From Streptomyces sp. ISL-43 (lineage in GTDB: Bacteria; Actinomycetota; Actinomycetes; Streptomycetales; Streptomycetaceae): DNA of 64,000 nucleotides. This document shows positions 1 to 13,693 of this stretch, one piece after another (position 1 is the stretch's first letter; each line of letters opens with the position of its first letter). The stretch is from positions 240,914 through 304,913 of the forward strand of contig NZ_JAGGOT010000008.1 of the NCBI RefSeq assembly GCF_018614195.1, written 5' to 3'. Made by a program: the position numbers and the translations under genes. The notes under the pieces were generated by a model that did not search any database, had not been told where the DNA came from, and saw only the letters and a list, made by a program, of their open reading frames with translations.

Positions 1-1443
<1,443 letters not shown>

Positions 1444-1483
1444 TGCTGGTCAGAAGTCCTTTCAGGCGGTCAGCTGAGCCGAC

Positions 1484-4015
<2,532 letters not shown>

Positions 4016-4591
4016 TCACCCGTAGGTGTCGCCCGGTCCCGTGCTGCCCGGCGCCCGCAGCGGGCCGTACCGCTTCGGCCCGCCGCCCGGCCCGTGCACC
4101 TTGAGCAGCCGGACCGTGCCCTGCCCCAGGTCCGCGTTGAGCCGCGCCACCAGCTGAGGGGCCAGCAGCTTCAGCTGGGCCGCCCACGCCGAGGAGTCAC
4201 AGCGCACCACCAGCTCGCGGTCCTCGTACCGGTCCGGCACGCAGTGCGCCGCGATGTCCGGGCCGACGATCTCCGGCCAGCGCTCCATCACGCCCGCCAC
4301 CGCCATCGGCATCTCCCAGCCGCGCTCCGTGCGCAGCCGGTCCAGCGCCGCCATCAGCGGCATCGGGTCCCGGCCGTCCGCGCGGGCGCCCGAGCGCAGG
4401 CCCGGCTGCTGCTGGCGCTTCCTGCCCGTCGCCGCGTTGCCCCGGGCGCGCGCCTGCTCCCGCGCGGCCGCCAGCGCCTGGCGCGCCAGGTCCACGCCCG
4501 AGGGCTCGGGAGCCCTGCGCACCGGATCCTGGCCGTGCTGTGTCCTGTCGGCCCTGTCGCCCTTGCCGGTCTTGTCGGCCTTGTCGTTCAC
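4016..4591 (-). CDS. dciA: DciA-family (DUF721) replicative helicase loader/operator
   Basis: 191-residue member of DUF721. In mycobacteria this family is named DciA and helps load or operate DnaB helicase. The N-terminal half is Lys/Arg/Gln-rich and probably disordered. The C-terminal half (about 90-180) has the family core with [21 protein letters not shown] and [20 protein letters not shown] 4591 overlaps the recF stop in a GTGA junction, so the two are translationally coupled. A position between recF and gyrB is usual in actinobacteria. The function rests on family assignment. Confidence 0.88.
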   Translation of the reverse strand: MNDKADKTGKGDRADRTQHGQDPVRRAPEPSGVDLARQALAAAREQARARGNAATGRKRQQQPGLRSGARADGRDPMPLMAALDRLRTERGWEMPMAVAGVMERWPEIVGPDIAAHCVPDRYEDRELVVRCDSSAWAAQLKLLAPQLVARLNADLGQGTVRLLKVHGPGGGPKRYGPLRAPGSTGPGDTYG

Positions 4592-5724
4592 AGCCTGGTC
4601 ACCTCGCCTCCGGACACCGCGTACCGCGTCCCCGCCAGCACCGCCGGGACGTCGTCGTCGACCGCCGCCGTCACCAGTACCTGCTCGCCCCGCGCCACCA
4701 GCTCCGCCAGCCGCTCCCGGCGCCGCGCGTCCAGCTCCGCGAACACGTCGTCGAGGATCAGCACCGGCTCGCTGCCCTCGGAGCGCAGCAGCTCGTAGGA
4801 GGCCAGCCGCAGCGCCAGCGCGTACGACCAGGACTCGCCGTGGCTCGCGTACCCCTTGGCCGGCAGCTCGCCCAGGCGCAGCACCAGGTCGTCGCGGTGC
4901 GGGCCCACCAGGGTCACGCCGCGCTCGATCTCCTGCTTGCGGACCTCGCCCAGCGCGGCGAGCAGCACCTCGTACAGCGCCTCGCGGGTGCGCGCCTCGC
5001 CCCGGTCCACGGCCTCGCCCGCCGAGGCCTTGTACGCCAGGCCCAGCGGGCCGCCGCCGGGCGCGAGCTGCTCGTACGCCTTGTCCGCCAGCGGCAGCAG
5101 CGTCGCGATCAGGTCGAGGCGCTGGGCCAGCAGCTCGGCGCCCACGCGCGCCAGGTGCTGGTCCCACACGTCGAGGGTGGACAGGTCCATCGAGCGGCCG
5201 CCGTGCCGGCGGGCCATCGCCGCCGACTTCAGCAGGGTGTTGCGCTGCTTGAGCACCCGCTCGTAGTCCGAGCGCACCGCCGCCATGCGCGGGGAGCGCG
5301 CCGTCACGAGCTCGTCGAGGAAGCGCCGCCGCTCCCCCGGGTCGCCCTTCACCAGGGCCAGGTCCTCGGGCGCGAACAGCACCGTCCGGACGATGCCCAG
5401 CACGTCCCGGGGCCTGACCTGCGAGGACCTGTTGATACGAGCCCGGTTCGCCCGGCCCGGATTCAGCTCCAGCTCCACCAGCTGCCGGCGCTCGCCCTGG
5501 GTGACGGCGGCCCGGATCACGGCCCGCTCCGCGCCCATGCGCACGAGCGGCGCGTCAGCCGAGACGCGGTGGCTGCCGAGGGTCGCGAGGTAGCCGATGG
5601 CCTCGACGAGGTTGGTCTTGCCCTGGCCGTTGGGGCCCACGAAAGCCGTGACGCCCGGGTCGAGGGGAACCTCGGCCCGGGCGTACGAGCGGAAGTCGGC
5701 CAACGAGAGATGCGAAACGTGCAT
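4588..5724 (-). CDS. recF: DNA repair and replication protein RecF
   Basis: SMC-like ATPase that helps RecOR load RecA at gaps and stalled forks, 378 residues. It begins [14 protein letters not shown] with GGGAGG upstream. Walker A is GPNGQGKTN (about 31-39) and Walker [12 protein letters not shown] is near residue 325. A possible upstream in-frame start is rejected because it translates the intergenic DnaA-box cluster. The stop overlaps the dciA start (GTGA). It sits 154 bp downstream of gnd. Confidence 0.96.
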   Translation of the reverse strand: MHVSHLSLADFRSYARAEVPLDPGVTAFVGPNGQGKTNLVEAIGYLATLGSHRVSADAPLVRMGAERAVIRAAVTQGERRQLVELELNPGRANRARINRSSQVRPRDVLGIVRTVLFAPEDLALVKGDPGERRRFLDELVTARSPRMAAVRSDYERVLKQRNTLLKSAAMARRHGGRSMDLSTLDVWDQHLARVGAELLAQRLDLIATLLPLADKAYEQLAPGGGPLGLAYKASAGEAVDRGEARTREALYEVLLAALGEVRKQEIERGVTLVGPHRDDLVLRLGELPAKGYASHGESWSYALALRLASYELLRSEGSEPVLILDDVFAELDARRRERLAELVARGEQVLVTAAVDDDVPAVLAGTRYAVSGGEVTRL

Positions 5725-5762
5725 ACGGCGCCGACCTCCCCCGGCTTCCTGCTGCTCTGCTC

Positions 5763-5882
5763 TGTGGAGCTGTGGTGCGACCTGTGGATCAGCGGACCCA
5801 CAGGTCACGGCCGGTGCCGTGGATCCACAGGCTGTGGATCCACGGGGACCGGTTGTGGATTTCCTCGGCTGTTGTGGACTAC
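5763..5882. promoter_or_regulatory. DnaA-box-like cluster between gnd and recF
   Basis: The short gap holds several copies of TGTGGA or its complement. They include TGTGGATCA (5783-5791), GGATCCACA (5821-5829), TGTGGATCC (5833-5841), TGTGGATTT (5854-5862) and TGTGGACTA (5874-5882). All are two or more mismatches from TTGTCCACA. They may be weak DnaA sites serving origin control or recF expression. Confidence 0.45.
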
Positions 5883-6754
5883 TTCTTCTCGACCGCGTGG
5901 CCGCCGAACTGGTTGCGCAGCGCCGCGATCATCTTCATCTGCGGGGAGTCGTCCTGGCGGGACGCGAAGCGCGCGAAGAGCGAGGCGGTGATCGCCGGCA
6001 GCGGGACGGCGTTGTCGATGGCGGCCTCGACCGTCCAGCGGCCCTCGCCCGAGTCCTGCGCGAAGCCGCGCAGCTGCTGCAGGTGCTCGTCCTCGTCCAG
6101 CGCGTTCACGGCCAGGTCCAGCAGCCAGGAACGGATGACCGTCCCCTCCTGCCAGGACCGGAACACCTCGCGGACGTCGGTGACCGAGTCGACCTTCTCC
6201 AGGAGCTCCCAGCCCTCGGCGTAGGCCTGCATCATGGCGTACTCGATGCCGTTGTGGACCATCTTCGCGAAGTGGCCGGCGCCGACCTTGCCGGCGTGCA
6301 CGGCGCCGAAGTCACCCTCGGGCTTGAGGGCGTCGAAGACCGGCTGGACGGCCGCGACGTGCTCCTTGTCGCCGCCGTACATCAGCGCGTAGCCGTTCTC
6401 CAGGCCCCAGACGCCGCCGGAGACTCCGCAGTCCACGAAGCCGATGCCCTTGGCAGCCAGCTCCTCGGCGTGCTTCTCGTCGTCGGTCCAGCGCGAGTTG
6501 CCGCCGTCGACGACGATGTCGCCGGGCGAGAGCAGTTCGCCGAGCTCGTCGACGGTGGACTGGGTCGCCGCGCCCGCCGGGACCATCACCCACACCACGC
6601 GGGGGGCCTGCAGGCTGTCCACAAGCTCCGACAGGCTGTGGACGTCCGCGAGGTCCGGGTCGCGGTCGTATCCGATGACGGTGTGGCCGGCGCGGCGGAT
6701 GCGCTCGCGCATGTTGCCGCCCATCTTGCCGAGACCGACGAGACCAAGCTCCAT
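5879..6754 (-). CDS. gnd: 6-phosphogluconate dehydrogenase, decarboxylating, short form
   Basis: Oxidises 6-phosphogluconate to ribulose 5-phosphate and CO2 in the pentose phosphate pathway. It is 291 residues long, the short bacterial form rather than the roughly 470-residue one. The N-terminal Rossmann motif is GLGKMGGNM. Substrate-binding and catalytic features include [32 protein letters not shown] and [16 protein letters not shown] 6754 begins [13 protein letters not shown]. It lies between dnaN and recF on the same strand, with a terminator separating it from dnaN. Confidence 0.95.
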   Translation of the reverse strand: MELGLVGLGKMGGNMRERIRRAGHTVIGYDRDPDLADVHSLSELVDSLQAPRVVWVMVPAGAATQSTVDELGELLSPGDIVVDGGNSRWTDDEKHAEELAAKGIGFVDCGVSGGVWGLENGYALMYGGDKEHVAAVQPVFDALKPEGDFGAVHAGKVGAGHFAKMVHNGIEYAMMQAYAEGWELLEKVDSVTDVREVFRSWQEGTVIRSWLLDLAVNALDEDEHLQQLRGFAQDSGEGRWTVEAAIDNAVPLPAITASLFARFASRQDDSPQMKMIAALRNQFGGHAVEKK

Positions 6755-6915
6755 CAGGTGGTTCCTTAAGCGTTGTGGCCGTCTGTGCCGGGGTTCCCCC
6801 GCTGCCGGGGACATCCCTGGGCCGAGCCTACGCCGGGCCGCGGGCCCCGGCCCCACGGGCACTCCGGGCGGCTGCGCGAGGCGGCGTACGAGGCCTCGTA
6901 CGGGCGCTGTGGACG

Positions 6916-6958
6916 CCGTCGGGCCCGGCCCCGCGGGAGCGGAGACCGGGCCCGACGG
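6916..6958 (-). terminator. Terminator after dnaN
   Basis: Perfect 13-bp inverted repeat (CCGTCGGGCCCGG with CCGGGCCCGACGG) around a 17-nt loop, 7 bp beyond the dnaN stop. No U-tract, as is common in Streptomyces. Confidence 0.75.
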
Positions 6959-6965
6959 GATGCGC

Positions 6966-8096
6966 TCAGCCGGAGAGGCGGACCGGCATGATCAGGTACT
7001 TGTAGGCCTCGTCGGCCTCGGCGTCGACCGCCGGGCGGCCGCTGAGCAGCGCCGGCTTGGTGGACGTCGTGAAGCTCAGCTGGGCGGCGGGCGAGTCGAT
7101 CGCGCTCAGGCCGTCCAGCAGGAAGGTCGGGTTGAAGGCGATCGAGATGTCGTCGCCCTCCAGCTTCGCGTCGACGCGCTCCACAGCCTGTGCGTCGTCG
7201 GAGGAGCCGGCCTCCAGGATCAGCACGCCCTGCTCGAAGCTCAGGCGGACCGGCGTGTTGCGCTCGGCGACGAGGGCCACGCGCTTGACGGCCTCGACGA
7301 ACGGGGCGGTCTCGATCACGGCGACGGAGTTGAACTCGGTCGGGAAGAGCGTGCGGTACTTCGGCAGGTCGCCCTCGAGCAGGCGGGTGGTGGTGCGGCG
7401 GCCGGCGCCCTCGAAGCCGATGAGGCCCTCGCCCTTGCCGGAACCCGACAGCGCGATGGTGACCGTGTCACCGCTGGTGAGGGACTTGGCGGTGTCCAGG
7501 AGCGTCTTGGCGGGCACCAGGGCCACGGCGGAGGCGGCCGGGTCCTCGGGCTTCCACAGGAACTCGCGGACCGCGAAGCGGTAGCGGTCGGTGGAGGCGA
7601 GGGTGACGCGGTCGCCCTCGATCTCGATGCGGACACCGGTCAGCACGGGCAGCGTGTCGTCGCGGCCGGCGGCGATGGCCACCTGGGCGGCGGCGGAGGC
7701 GAAGACCTCGCCGGGCACGGTGCCGGTCGCCGTGGGCATCACCGGCAGTGCCGGGTATTCCTCCACAGGCAGGGTGTGGAGTGTGAATCGCGAGGAGCCG
7801 CAGACCACGGTCGCCCGTACACCGTCTGTGGAAATCTCCACCGGGCGGTTGGGGAGGGCGCGGCAGATGTCGGCGAGCAGTCGGCCGGAGACCAGGACGG
7901 TGCCGTCCTCCTCGACGTCCGCCTCGACGGAGACGCGGGCCGAGACCTCGTAGTCGAAGCCGGAGAGGGACAGCTTGCCCTCTTCGGCCTTCAGCAGCAG
8001 GCCCGCGAGAACGGGCACCGGCGGCCGGGCCGGGAGGCTACGGGCAGCCCAGGCCACCGCCTCCGCGAGTACGTCGCGCTCCACCCGGATCTTCAC
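6966..8096 (-). CDS. dnaN: DNA polymerase III beta subunit (sliding clamp)
   Basis: Ring-shaped processivity clamp, 376 residues, with three repeated clamp folds. The first begins VKIRVERDVLAEAVAWAARSLP, and the C-terminus ends YKYLIMPVRLSG, the usual hydrophobic-cleft end. GTG 8096 has AGGAGG about 9 nt upstream; longer in-frame extensions run into oriC and are not credible. The gene reads away from oriC, opposite dnaA across the origin. A 9-bp-arm dyad lies in its leader at 8193-8216. Confidence 0.97.
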   Translation of the reverse strand: MKIRVERDVLAEAVAWAARSLPARPPVPVLAGLLLKAEEGKLSLSGFDYEVSARVSVEADVEEDGTVLVSGRLLADICRALPNRPVEISTDGVRATVVCGSSRFTLHTLPVEEYPALPVMPTATGTVPGEVFASAAAQVAIAAGRDDTLPVLTGVRIEIEGDRVTLASTDRYRFAVREFLWKPEDPAASAVALVPAKTLLDTAKSLTSGDTVTIALSGSGKGEGLIGFEGAGRRTTTRLLEGDLPKYRTLFPTEFNSVAVIETAPFVEAVKRVALVAERNTPVRLSFEQGVLILEAGSSDDAQAVERVDAKLEGDDISIAFNPTFLLDGLSAIDSPAAQLSFTTSTKPALLSGRPAVDAEADEAYKYLIMPVRLSG

Positions 8097-8239
8097 CGGA
8101 AACCGCCTCCTGCTGTTGCTCGCTCGTCTGCCGGCCTTCGTCGTCGGCTCGTCGATGCCTCGACCGATGCCGGGGACCAGTCTGACGTACGGCGCCGACA
8201 GTCGTCGCTGTCGGCGGTCAAGTCGGGAGCGAGGTGTCG

Positions 8240-8840
8240 GGGAGGGCGATCCACCGAGTTGTGCACAGGACCTGCTTGAAAACCGAAACCGGGCTAACTC
8301 TCTATGGGGGTAGTAGTAGGGCCTGTGGAAACGGTGGATAAGCCCGTTCTCGCAGGTCAGCCCGCGTTTTTTATCCCCACACCCTGTGGGTGGCACCGGT
8401 GGACAACCGGGGGTATCTGTGGAGAACGAAAAGTTCTGCACAGGCCGTCCCCAGATGACCCCGACTACTCCACAGGTGTGTCCCCAGGTTTCCCCGAGTA
8501 CTCCACAGCCCAAACGTCGACTTCGGTGTGACCGCTTTCACTCGGGGCGGTGAGAGCGGCCTCCTCGTTGCCGAACAGTGGACAACGATGTGGGGAAGTC
8601 TTCCCATCCTGTGCACAGGTCGCGGGAAGCTGTGGATCGCCGGTGGACAACGCGGTGGAGGAGCCTGTGGACGAAAATTCTGTCCACAGGCTGTGGACAG
8701 TCGTTGCTCACAAATCCACAGGGGGGTGACCAGCCCCGATGGTGCCTCACGGCCGGGGCCTGTGGACAGTCTTGTGGGTGGGGCGAGCCGTCCCCAGCCT
8801 GTGGACGGAAGAAAGTCGCCCAATCTGTGGATGAGTTGCT
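8240..8840. other. oriC: Chromosomal replication origin oriC
   Basis: Non-coding region between dnaN and dnaA with about 20 DnaA-box candidates against TTGTCCACA. Nine have one mismatch: 8259, 8398, 8418, 8577, 8642, 8666, 8680, 8692 and 8761. Nine have two: 8324, 8333, 8371, 8434, 8466, 8499, 8589, 8800 and 8826. Weaker ones start at 8631 and 8712. Both orientations occur. Number and placement match the known Streptomyces oriC layout between dnaA and dnaN. The only lower-GC stretch is about 8278-8320, next to a TAGTAGTAG run. No consensus-perfect box was found within oriC itself. Confidence 0.95.
8311..8341 (-). other. Possible DnaA-trio / unwinding element of oriC
   Basis: TAGTAGTAG (8311-8319) is followed by a 4-nt GC spacer and two contiguous DnaA boxes, TGTGGAAAC (8324-8332) and GGTGGATAA (8333-8341). 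On the minus strand this reads box, box, spacer, CTACTACTA. That is the tandem-box, GC spacer and 3'-GAT-5' triplet order described for the B. subtilis basal unwinding system. The function here is inferred. Confidence 0.5.
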
Positions 8841-8975
8841 CCATTGGGGGCGTATTCGAACAGGTTGGGGGCGCGCACATGACGAAGGGCGCCCCCGAAG
8901 TGACCCGGGAGCGCCCTCTAAAAGCGTTTGGCGAGGCCTCGGCGACGCCCGTACGGCCCTCGCACCGCGTCCGCG

Positions 8976-10775
8976 TCAGCCGTTCTTGATGCGGTTGGTG
9001 AGCTCCGTTACCTGGTTGTAGATGGACCGGCGTTCCGCCATCAGAGCGCGGATCTTGCGGTCCGCGTGCATGACGGTGGTGTGGTCGCGGCCGCCGAACT
9101 GCGCCCCGATCTTCGGCAGCGAGAGGTCCGTGAGCTCCCGGCACAGGTACATGGCGATCTGCCGGGCGGTGACCAGTACGCGGCTGCGCGAGGAGCCGCA
9201 CAGGTCGTCCACGGTGAGCCCGAAGTAGTCCGCGGTGGCGGCCATGATGTCCGTCGCGGTGATCTCGGGCGCGCTGTCCTCGCCGCCGGGGATCAGGTTC
9301 TTCAGGACGTCCTCGGTCAGGCCCAGGTCGACCGGCTGCCGGTTCAGGCTCGCGAAGGCCGTGACCCGGATCAGCGCCCCCTCCAGCTCGCGGATGTTGC
9401 GCGAGATGCGGGAGGCGATGAACTCCAGTACCTCCGGCGGGGCGTTGAGCTGCTCCTGGACGGCCTTCTTGCGCAGGATCGCGATGCGGGTCTCCAGCTC
9501 GGGCGGCTGGACGTCGGTGATCAGGCCCCACTCGAAGCGGTTGCGGAGCCGGTCCTCCAGGGTGACGAGCTGCTTGGGCGGCCGGTCGGAGGAGAGCACG
9601 ATCTGCTTGTTGGCGTTGTGGAGCGTGTTGAAGGTGTGGAAGAACTCCTCCTGCGTCGACTCCTTGCTCGCCAGGAACTGGATGTCGTCGACGAGCAGGA
9701 TGTCCATCTCGCGGTAGCGCTTGCGGAACGCGTCGCCCTTGCCGTCGCGGATCGAGTTGATGAACTCGTTGGTGAACTCCTCGGAGCTCACGTACCGCAC
9801 CCGGGTGCCGGGGTAGAGGCTCCGGGCGTAGTGCCCGATGGCGTGCAGCAGGTGCGTCTTGCCCAGGCCCGACTCCCCGTAGATGAAGAGGGGGTTGTAC
9901 GCCTTCGCCGGCGCCTCGGCGACGGCCACCGCGGCGGCGTGCGCGAAGCGGTTGGAGGCGCCGATGACGAAGGTGTCGAAGAGGTACTTGGGGTTCAGCC
10001 GGGCGGTCGGCTCCAGCGGGCCCGAGGTGGACCCGCCGGACGGGGCCGAGGGCGCGGGCCGGCTGGGTGCCTGGCGCGCGGGCTGCTGCTCGTACTGCTG
10101 CTGCTCGTACTGGCGGGACTGGCGCTGCTGCTGGCCGTCGTAACCCTGCTGCTCGTACTTCTGCTGTTCGTAGGAGCCCTGGTCGTAGGAGGAGGGCTCG
10201 GACTGCTGCAGGTAGCCCGGCTGCGGGGAGGCGTACGGATCGCGCTCGGGGAAGCCGCCGAGGCGGGGCTGCTGCCAGCCGTAGTCGTCCTGCTGGCCGC
10301 CGCGGGGCCAGGCGCCGGGCTCGGGGCGCGGCTGTTGGTAGTCCGGGTAGGCGGGGCGGGCGTTCGGCAGCTGGTCGTCGGCGGGGCCCGTGTGGCCGGT
10401 GTGGCCCCCGGGCCCGGTGTGACCGCCGGGACGCTGGCCGCCGTAGGGCTCGTAGGCGTCGCGCGCGGAGGGTGCGGACGGGGCCTGGGGCGCGGGCTCG
10501 CCTGCGGAGTCGTCGACGGTGATGGCGATCCGGATGGGCCGGCCGCACTCGCGGCTGAGGGCGTCGCTGATGAGCGGGGCGAGGCGGCCTTCGAGGACGC
10601 GCTTGCCGTATTCGTTGGGGACGGCGAGCAGAGCGGTGTCGGCGACGAGGGCGAGCGGCTGGCAGCGCTCGACCCACTGCTTGTCCTTGGGCTCGATGCT
10701 GTTCTGTCCCTCCCCGAGGAGCTTTTCGAGCACCCTTGGCCACACTGCGGCAAGATCGGCAGGTACGTCAGCCAC
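8976..10775 (-). CDS. dnaA: Chromosomal replication initiator DnaA
   Basis: AAA+ initiator that binds oriC boxes and melts DNA, 599 residues. Domain I (about 1-95) starts [20 protein letters not shown]. Domain II (about 100-255) is long, rich in Gln, Tyr, Gly and Pro, as is usual for Streptomyces. Domain III has Walker [10 protein letters not shown] (about 310) and Walker [10 protein letters not shown]. Domain IV ends with the DnaA signature [18 protein letters not shown] 10775 is chosen because the domain I start fits; the Shine-Dalgarno sequence is weak (GAGAGAG). The gene reads towards oriC. DnaA boxes upstream suggest autoregulation. Confidence 0.97.
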   Translation of the reverse strand: MADVPADLAAVWPRVLEKLLGEGQNSIEPKDKQWVERCQPLALVADTALLAVPNEYGKRVLEGRLAPLISDALSRECGRPIRIAITVDDSAGEPAPQAPSAPSARDAYEPYGGQRPGGHTGPGGHTGHTGPADDQLPNARPAYPDYQQPRPEPGAWPRGGQQDDYGWQQPRLGGFPERDPYASPQPGYLQQSEPSSYDQGSYEQQKYEQQGYDGQQQRQSRQYEQQQYEQQPARQAPSRPAPSAPSGGSTSGPLEPTARLNPKYLFDTFVIGASNRFAHAAAVAVAEAPAKAYNPLFIYGESGLGKTHLLHAIGHYARSLYPGTRVRYVSSEEFTNEFINSIRDGKGDAFRKRYREMDILLVDDIQFLASKESTQEEFFHTFNTLHNANKQIVLSSDRPPKQLVTLEDRLRNRFEWGLITDVQPPELETRIAILRKKAVQEQLNAPPEVLEFIASRISRNIRELEGALIRVTAFASLNRQPVDLGLTEDVLKNLIPGGEDSAPEITATDIMAATADYFGLTVDDLCGSSRSRVLVTARQIAMYLCRELTDLSLPKIGAQFGGRDHTTVMHADRKIRALMAERRSIYNQVTELTNRIKNG

Positions 10776-10853
10776 AGAGCACGCTCTCTCAGAGGGGTCC
10801 CACGAATGTGTGGTTCTTTGGGACGGTCGGGACAAAAAATCCAGGGTCAAGCA

Positions 10854-10908
10854 ACGGTAGTCAGGCCGACGGGTACGGTTCAAGTCGTTGTCCACAGCCT
10901 GTGCACAG
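10854..10908 (-). promoter_or_regulatory. Candidate dnaA promoter with two DnaA boxes
   Basis: On the minus strand TTGAAC (10883-10878) and TACCGT (10859-10854) are 18 bp apart. Directly upstream are a consensus-perfect TTGTCCACA box (10888-10896) and a second, one-off-type box CTGTGCACA (10900-10908). The boxes abutting the -35 would suit repression by DnaA. The promoter assignment is inferred. Confidence 0.5.
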
Positions 10909-10930
10909 TGTGGGGCCTCGTCGGCTCGGT

Positions 10931-10960
10931 TTGACCGGATGGCGTAGCCGCGCGTACCGT
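10931..10960 (+). promoter_or_regulatory. Candidate rpmH operon promoter
   Basis: TTGACC (10931-10936) and TACCGT (10955-10960) are 18 bp apart in the 360-bp dnaA/rpmH divergent region, about 175 bp before the rpmH GTG. Nothing else coding is seen in this gap. Confidence 0.4.
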
Positions 10961-11135
10961 AACGAGGTCGAGTTGTCGATGGCTGCTGCCGCCTGCCTAC
11001 CGATGGGCGAAGGTCACTGTTTGGTGATCGTTTAGCGGTGCCACTCGGGCGAACACGCGAGTATTCCTCCTCGTGGGCGCACGGTGACAGCCAGGCGATG
11101 TCCCGCCACAACGATTTATTCTCTGGAGCCCCCGA

Positions 11136-11273
11136 GTGAGCAAGCGCACCTTCCAGCCGAACAACCGCCGTCGTGCCAAGACCCACGGCTTCCGTCTCCG
11201 GATGCGTACCCGTGCCGGTCGCGCGATCCTCGCGAACCGTCGTGGCAAGGGCCGCGCCGCCCTTTCCGCGTAA
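11136..11273 (+). CDS. rpmH: 50S ribosomal protein L34
   Basis: 45-residue, highly basic L34 of the large ribosomal subunit, beginning with GTG. It shows the family signature [22 protein letters not shown] and ends [15 protein letters not shown] precedes the start. It heads the rpmH-rnpA-yidD-yidC-jag cluster that bacteria keep next to dnaA. Confidence 0.98.
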   Translation: MSKRTFQPNNRRRAKTHGFRLRMRTRAGRAILANRRGKGRAALSA

Positions 11274-11295
11274 CTGACGGGCGGATCGTGACGTC

Positions 11296-11670
11296 GTGCT
11301 GTCTCCCGAAAATCGGCTGAGGCGGCGCGAGGACTTCGCGAGCGCGGTACGTCGAGGTCGTCGGGCTGGTCGCCCGCTCCTCGTCGTCCACCTACGTACA
11401 AGCGGTGCAACGGACCCGCACGAGCCGGGGGAGATCGATCCCTCGACGCGTGCGGGTTTCGTCGTCAGCAAGGCTGTCGGCGGCGCCGTCGTACGCACCC
11501 GGGTCAAGCGCCGGCTGCGCCATCTCGTTCGCGAGCGACTGTCTCAGTTGCCCGAAGGTAGCCTGGTAGTGGTACGGGCTCTGCCCGGAGCGGGTGATGC
11601 CGGTTACGACGACCTGGCCCGGGACCTCGATGCCGCACTGCTGCGGCTCGTGGGAGGCGAGGCTCGATGA
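11296..11670 (+). CDS. rnpA: Ribonuclease P protein component
   Basis: Protein cofactor that helps the RNase P ribozyme trim tRNA 5' leaders, 124 residues. [23 protein letters not shown] begins the fold. The RNR-like helix appears as [18 protein letters not shown] (about 60-77). GTG 11296 lies 22 bp after rpmH. The stop overlaps the yidD start (ATGA), indicating translational coupling. Confidence 0.96.
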   Translation: MLSPENRLRRREDFASAVRRGRRAGRPLLVVHLRTSGATDPHEPGEIDPSTRAGFVVSKAVGGAVVRTRVKRRLRHLVRERLSQLPEGSLVVVRALPGAGDAGYDDLARDLDAALLRLVGGEAR

Positions 11671-11948
11671 AGTACCCGCTGCTCGCATTGATCAAGCTGT
11701 ACCAGTGGACCATCAGTCCGCTGCTCGGGCCGGTGTGCCGCTACTACCCCTCGTGCTCGCACTACGGGTTCACGGCCATCGACCGGCATGGTGCGGTGAA
11801 GGGGACGGTTCTGACCGCCTGGCGGATCCTGCGGTGCAATCCGTGGTCTCCGGGCGGTGTGGATCATGTCCCACCTCGGAAACGCCCGCGTTGGCACGAG
11901 CAGCTGCGCAGTGCGTTGCGTAGATCTCGCAATGCTCAAGGAGCCTGA
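11667..11948 (+). CDS. yidD: Membrane protein insertion efficiency factor YidD
   Basis: Small 93-residue protein that assists YidC-dependent membrane insertion. Family hallmarks are [20 protein letters not shown] (about 11-30) with the paired cysteines, then [16 protein letters not shown] and [11 protein letters not shown]. The start codon overlaps the rnpA stop and yidC follows 3 bp later. The C-terminus is a basic tail. Confidence 0.95.
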   Translation: MKYPLLALIKLYQWTISPLLGPVCRYYPSCSHYGFTAIDRHGAVKGTVLTAWRILRCNPWSPGGVDHVPPRKRPRWHEQLRSALRRSRNAQGA

Positions 11949-11951
11949 TTA

Positions 11952-13055
11952 GTGGACACGATTGCCAGTCTGTTCAGCTTTATTACCACGCCCGTCTCGT
12001 GGATCATCGTTCAGTTCCACAAGCTGTACGGCGCCATGTTCGGCGCGGACAGCGGATGGGCCTGGGGCCTGTCCATCGTGTCCCTGGTGATCTTGATCCG
12101 TATCTGTCTGATCCCGCTCTTCGTGAAGCAGATCAAGGCGACGCGGGGCATGCAGGCGATCCAGCCGAAGATGAAGGCGATCCAGGAGCGCTACAAGAAC
12201 GACAAGCAGCGCCAGTCCGAAGAGATGATGAAGCTGTACAAGGAGACGGGTACCAACCCGCTCTCCTCGTGCCTTCCCATCCTGGCGCAGTCCCCGTTCT
12301 TCTTCGCGCTCTACCACGTGCTCGCCGGCATCGCGAACGGCAAGCCGATCGGCGAGATCGACGGCCCGCTGCTGGAGAGCGCGCGTAACGCGCACATCTT
12401 CGGTGCTCCGCTGGCTTCCAAGTTCACGGACAGCGCCGACAAGGTCGCCGCTCTGGGCGCCTCGATCACCGATGTGCGTGTCGTCACCGCCATCATGATC
12501 GTCCTGATGTCGCTGTCGCAGTTCTACACCCAGCGTCAGCTGATGCAGAAGAACGTCGACCTCTCGGTCAAGACGCCGTTCATGCAGCAGCAGAAGATGC
12601 TGATGTACGTCTTCCCCCTGATCTTCGCGGTCATGGGCATCAACTTCCCCGTCGGCGTCCTCGTCTACTGGATGACCACGAACCTGTGGACCATGGGTCA
12701 GCAGATGTACGTGATCAACCAGAACCCGACCCCGGGCAGCAAGGCCCAGGACCAGTACCTGACGCGGCTGCTGAAGCAGGTCTCCTCGCACGGTGCCATC
12801 AAGGGCCGGAGCAAGAAGAAGATCGTCGCGGCGATCGTGGCCAAGGGCCCGGACCGCAACGACAACGAGCGCAAGTTCATCACCGCTCTGAGCAAGCAGG
12901 GCATGGCAGCGCAGGAGGACGGCTCCGTGATGAAGAGTGTCGAGGCGACCGTCGACGCCGACGCGGCCGGCAGCGGTGCCCAGAAGCGGCAGCAGCCCAA
13001 GCGGCAGTCGAAGTCGCAGCGTCAGACGCCCCCCAGCAAGCCCTCCAAGAAGTAA
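11952..13055 (+). CDS. yidC: Membrane protein insertase YidC
   Basis: Oxa1/YidC insertase that places proteins in the cytoplasmic membrane, 367 residues, without the large periplasmic domain of Gram-negative YidC. Hydrophobic segments lie near 10-60 ([20 protein letters not shown], with the conserved Arg in the groove), 115-130, 180-200 and 225-250. A coil with [14 protein letters not shown] lies in the first cytoplasmic loop. The C-terminal 100 residues are Lys/Gln-rich and could bind ribosomes. GTG 11952 is 3 bp after yidD. It seems somewhat shorter than other Streptomyces copies as I remember them. Confidence 0.95.
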   Translation: MDTIASLFSFITTPVSWIIVQFHKLYGAMFGADSGWAWGLSIVSLVILIRICLIPLFVKQIKATRGMQAIQPKMKAIQERYKNDKQRQSEEMMKLYKETGTNPLSSCLPILAQSPFFFALYHVLAGIANGKPIGEIDGPLLESARNAHIFGAPLASKFTDSADKVAALGASITDVRVVTAIMIVLMSLSQFYTQRQLMQKNVDLSVKTPFMQQQKMLMYVFPLIFAVMGINFPVGVLVYWMTTNLWTMGQQMYVINQNPTPGSKAQDQYLTRLLKQVSSHGAIKGRSKKKIVAAIVAKGPDRNDNERKFITALSKQGMAAQEDGSVMKSVEATVDADAAGSGAQKRQQPKRQSKSQRQTPPSKPSKK

Positions 13056-13070
13056 GAAGGAGTCCCTCCC

Positions 13071-13580
13071 GTGACGGAAGGCACCACCACCGCCGCTGCT
13101 GAGAGTGGCGACACCCTGACCCGCCTCGAGCAGGAGGGTGAGATCGCGGCCGACTACCTTGAGGGTCTGCTGGACATCGCCGACCTGGACGGCGACATCG
13201 ACATGGACGTCGAGGCGGACCGTGCCTCGGTCTCCATCGTCAGCGAGTCCGCGCGCGACCTGCAGAAGCTCGTGGGCCGCGACGGAGAGGTGCTGGAGGC
13301 TCTGCAGGAGCTGACCCGCCTCGCCGTGCACCGCGAGACCGGGGACCGCAGCCGGCTGATGCTGGACATCGGCGGGTTCCGGGCGAAGAAGCGCGAGGAG
13401 CTGACGGCGCTCGGCGCCCAGGCCGCCGTGGACGTGAAGACGTCCGGCGAGCCCCTGAAGCTGGCCCCGATGACCCCGTTCGAGCGGAAGGTCGTCCACG
13501 ACGCCGTGGCGGCCGCCGGTCTGCGGAGCGAGTCGGAGGGCGAGGAGCCGCAGCGCTTCGTCGTCGTGCTCCCGGCCTGA
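13071..13580 (+). CDS. jag: Jag/KhpB family KH-R3H RNA-binding protein
   Basis: 169-residue cytoplasmic RNA-binding protein. A KH-like region (about 25-95) contains VSIVSESARDLQKLVGRDGEVLEALQEL. A C-terminal R3H domain has PFERKVVHDAVAAAG with the Arg-x3-His pair. The Jag N-terminal domain is absent, as is common in actinobacteria. It lies 15 bp after yidC with AAGGAG before the GTG. Homologues influence cell envelope and division in firmicutes; the role here is not known. Confidence 0.9.
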   Translation: MTEGTTTAAAESGDTLTRLEQEGEIAADYLEGLLDIADLDGDIDMDVEADRASVSIVSESARDLQKLVGRDGEVLEALQELTRLAVHRETGDRSRLMLDIGGFRAKKREELTALGAQAAVDVKTSGEPLKLAPMTPFERKVVHDAVAAAGLRSESEGEEPQRFVVVLPA

Positions 13581-13597
13581 CCGGAAGCTTGAGTGTT

Positions 13598-13626
13598 CGG
13601 CCCCGTCTGTATCGCAGGCGGGGCCG
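13598..13626 (+). terminator. Terminator after jag
   Basis: CGGCCCCGTCTG, loop TATCG, CAGGCGGGGCCG: a 12-bp stem with one wobble pair, 18 bp beyond the jag stop. It ends the rpmH-jag operon before rsmG. Confidence 0.75.
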
Positions 13627-13693
13627 ATGTTTGTCAGCCTGGCAGTGACGACCGTGGTTTTTCACAACCATGCGGTACGGAAGGACGGTCCCC

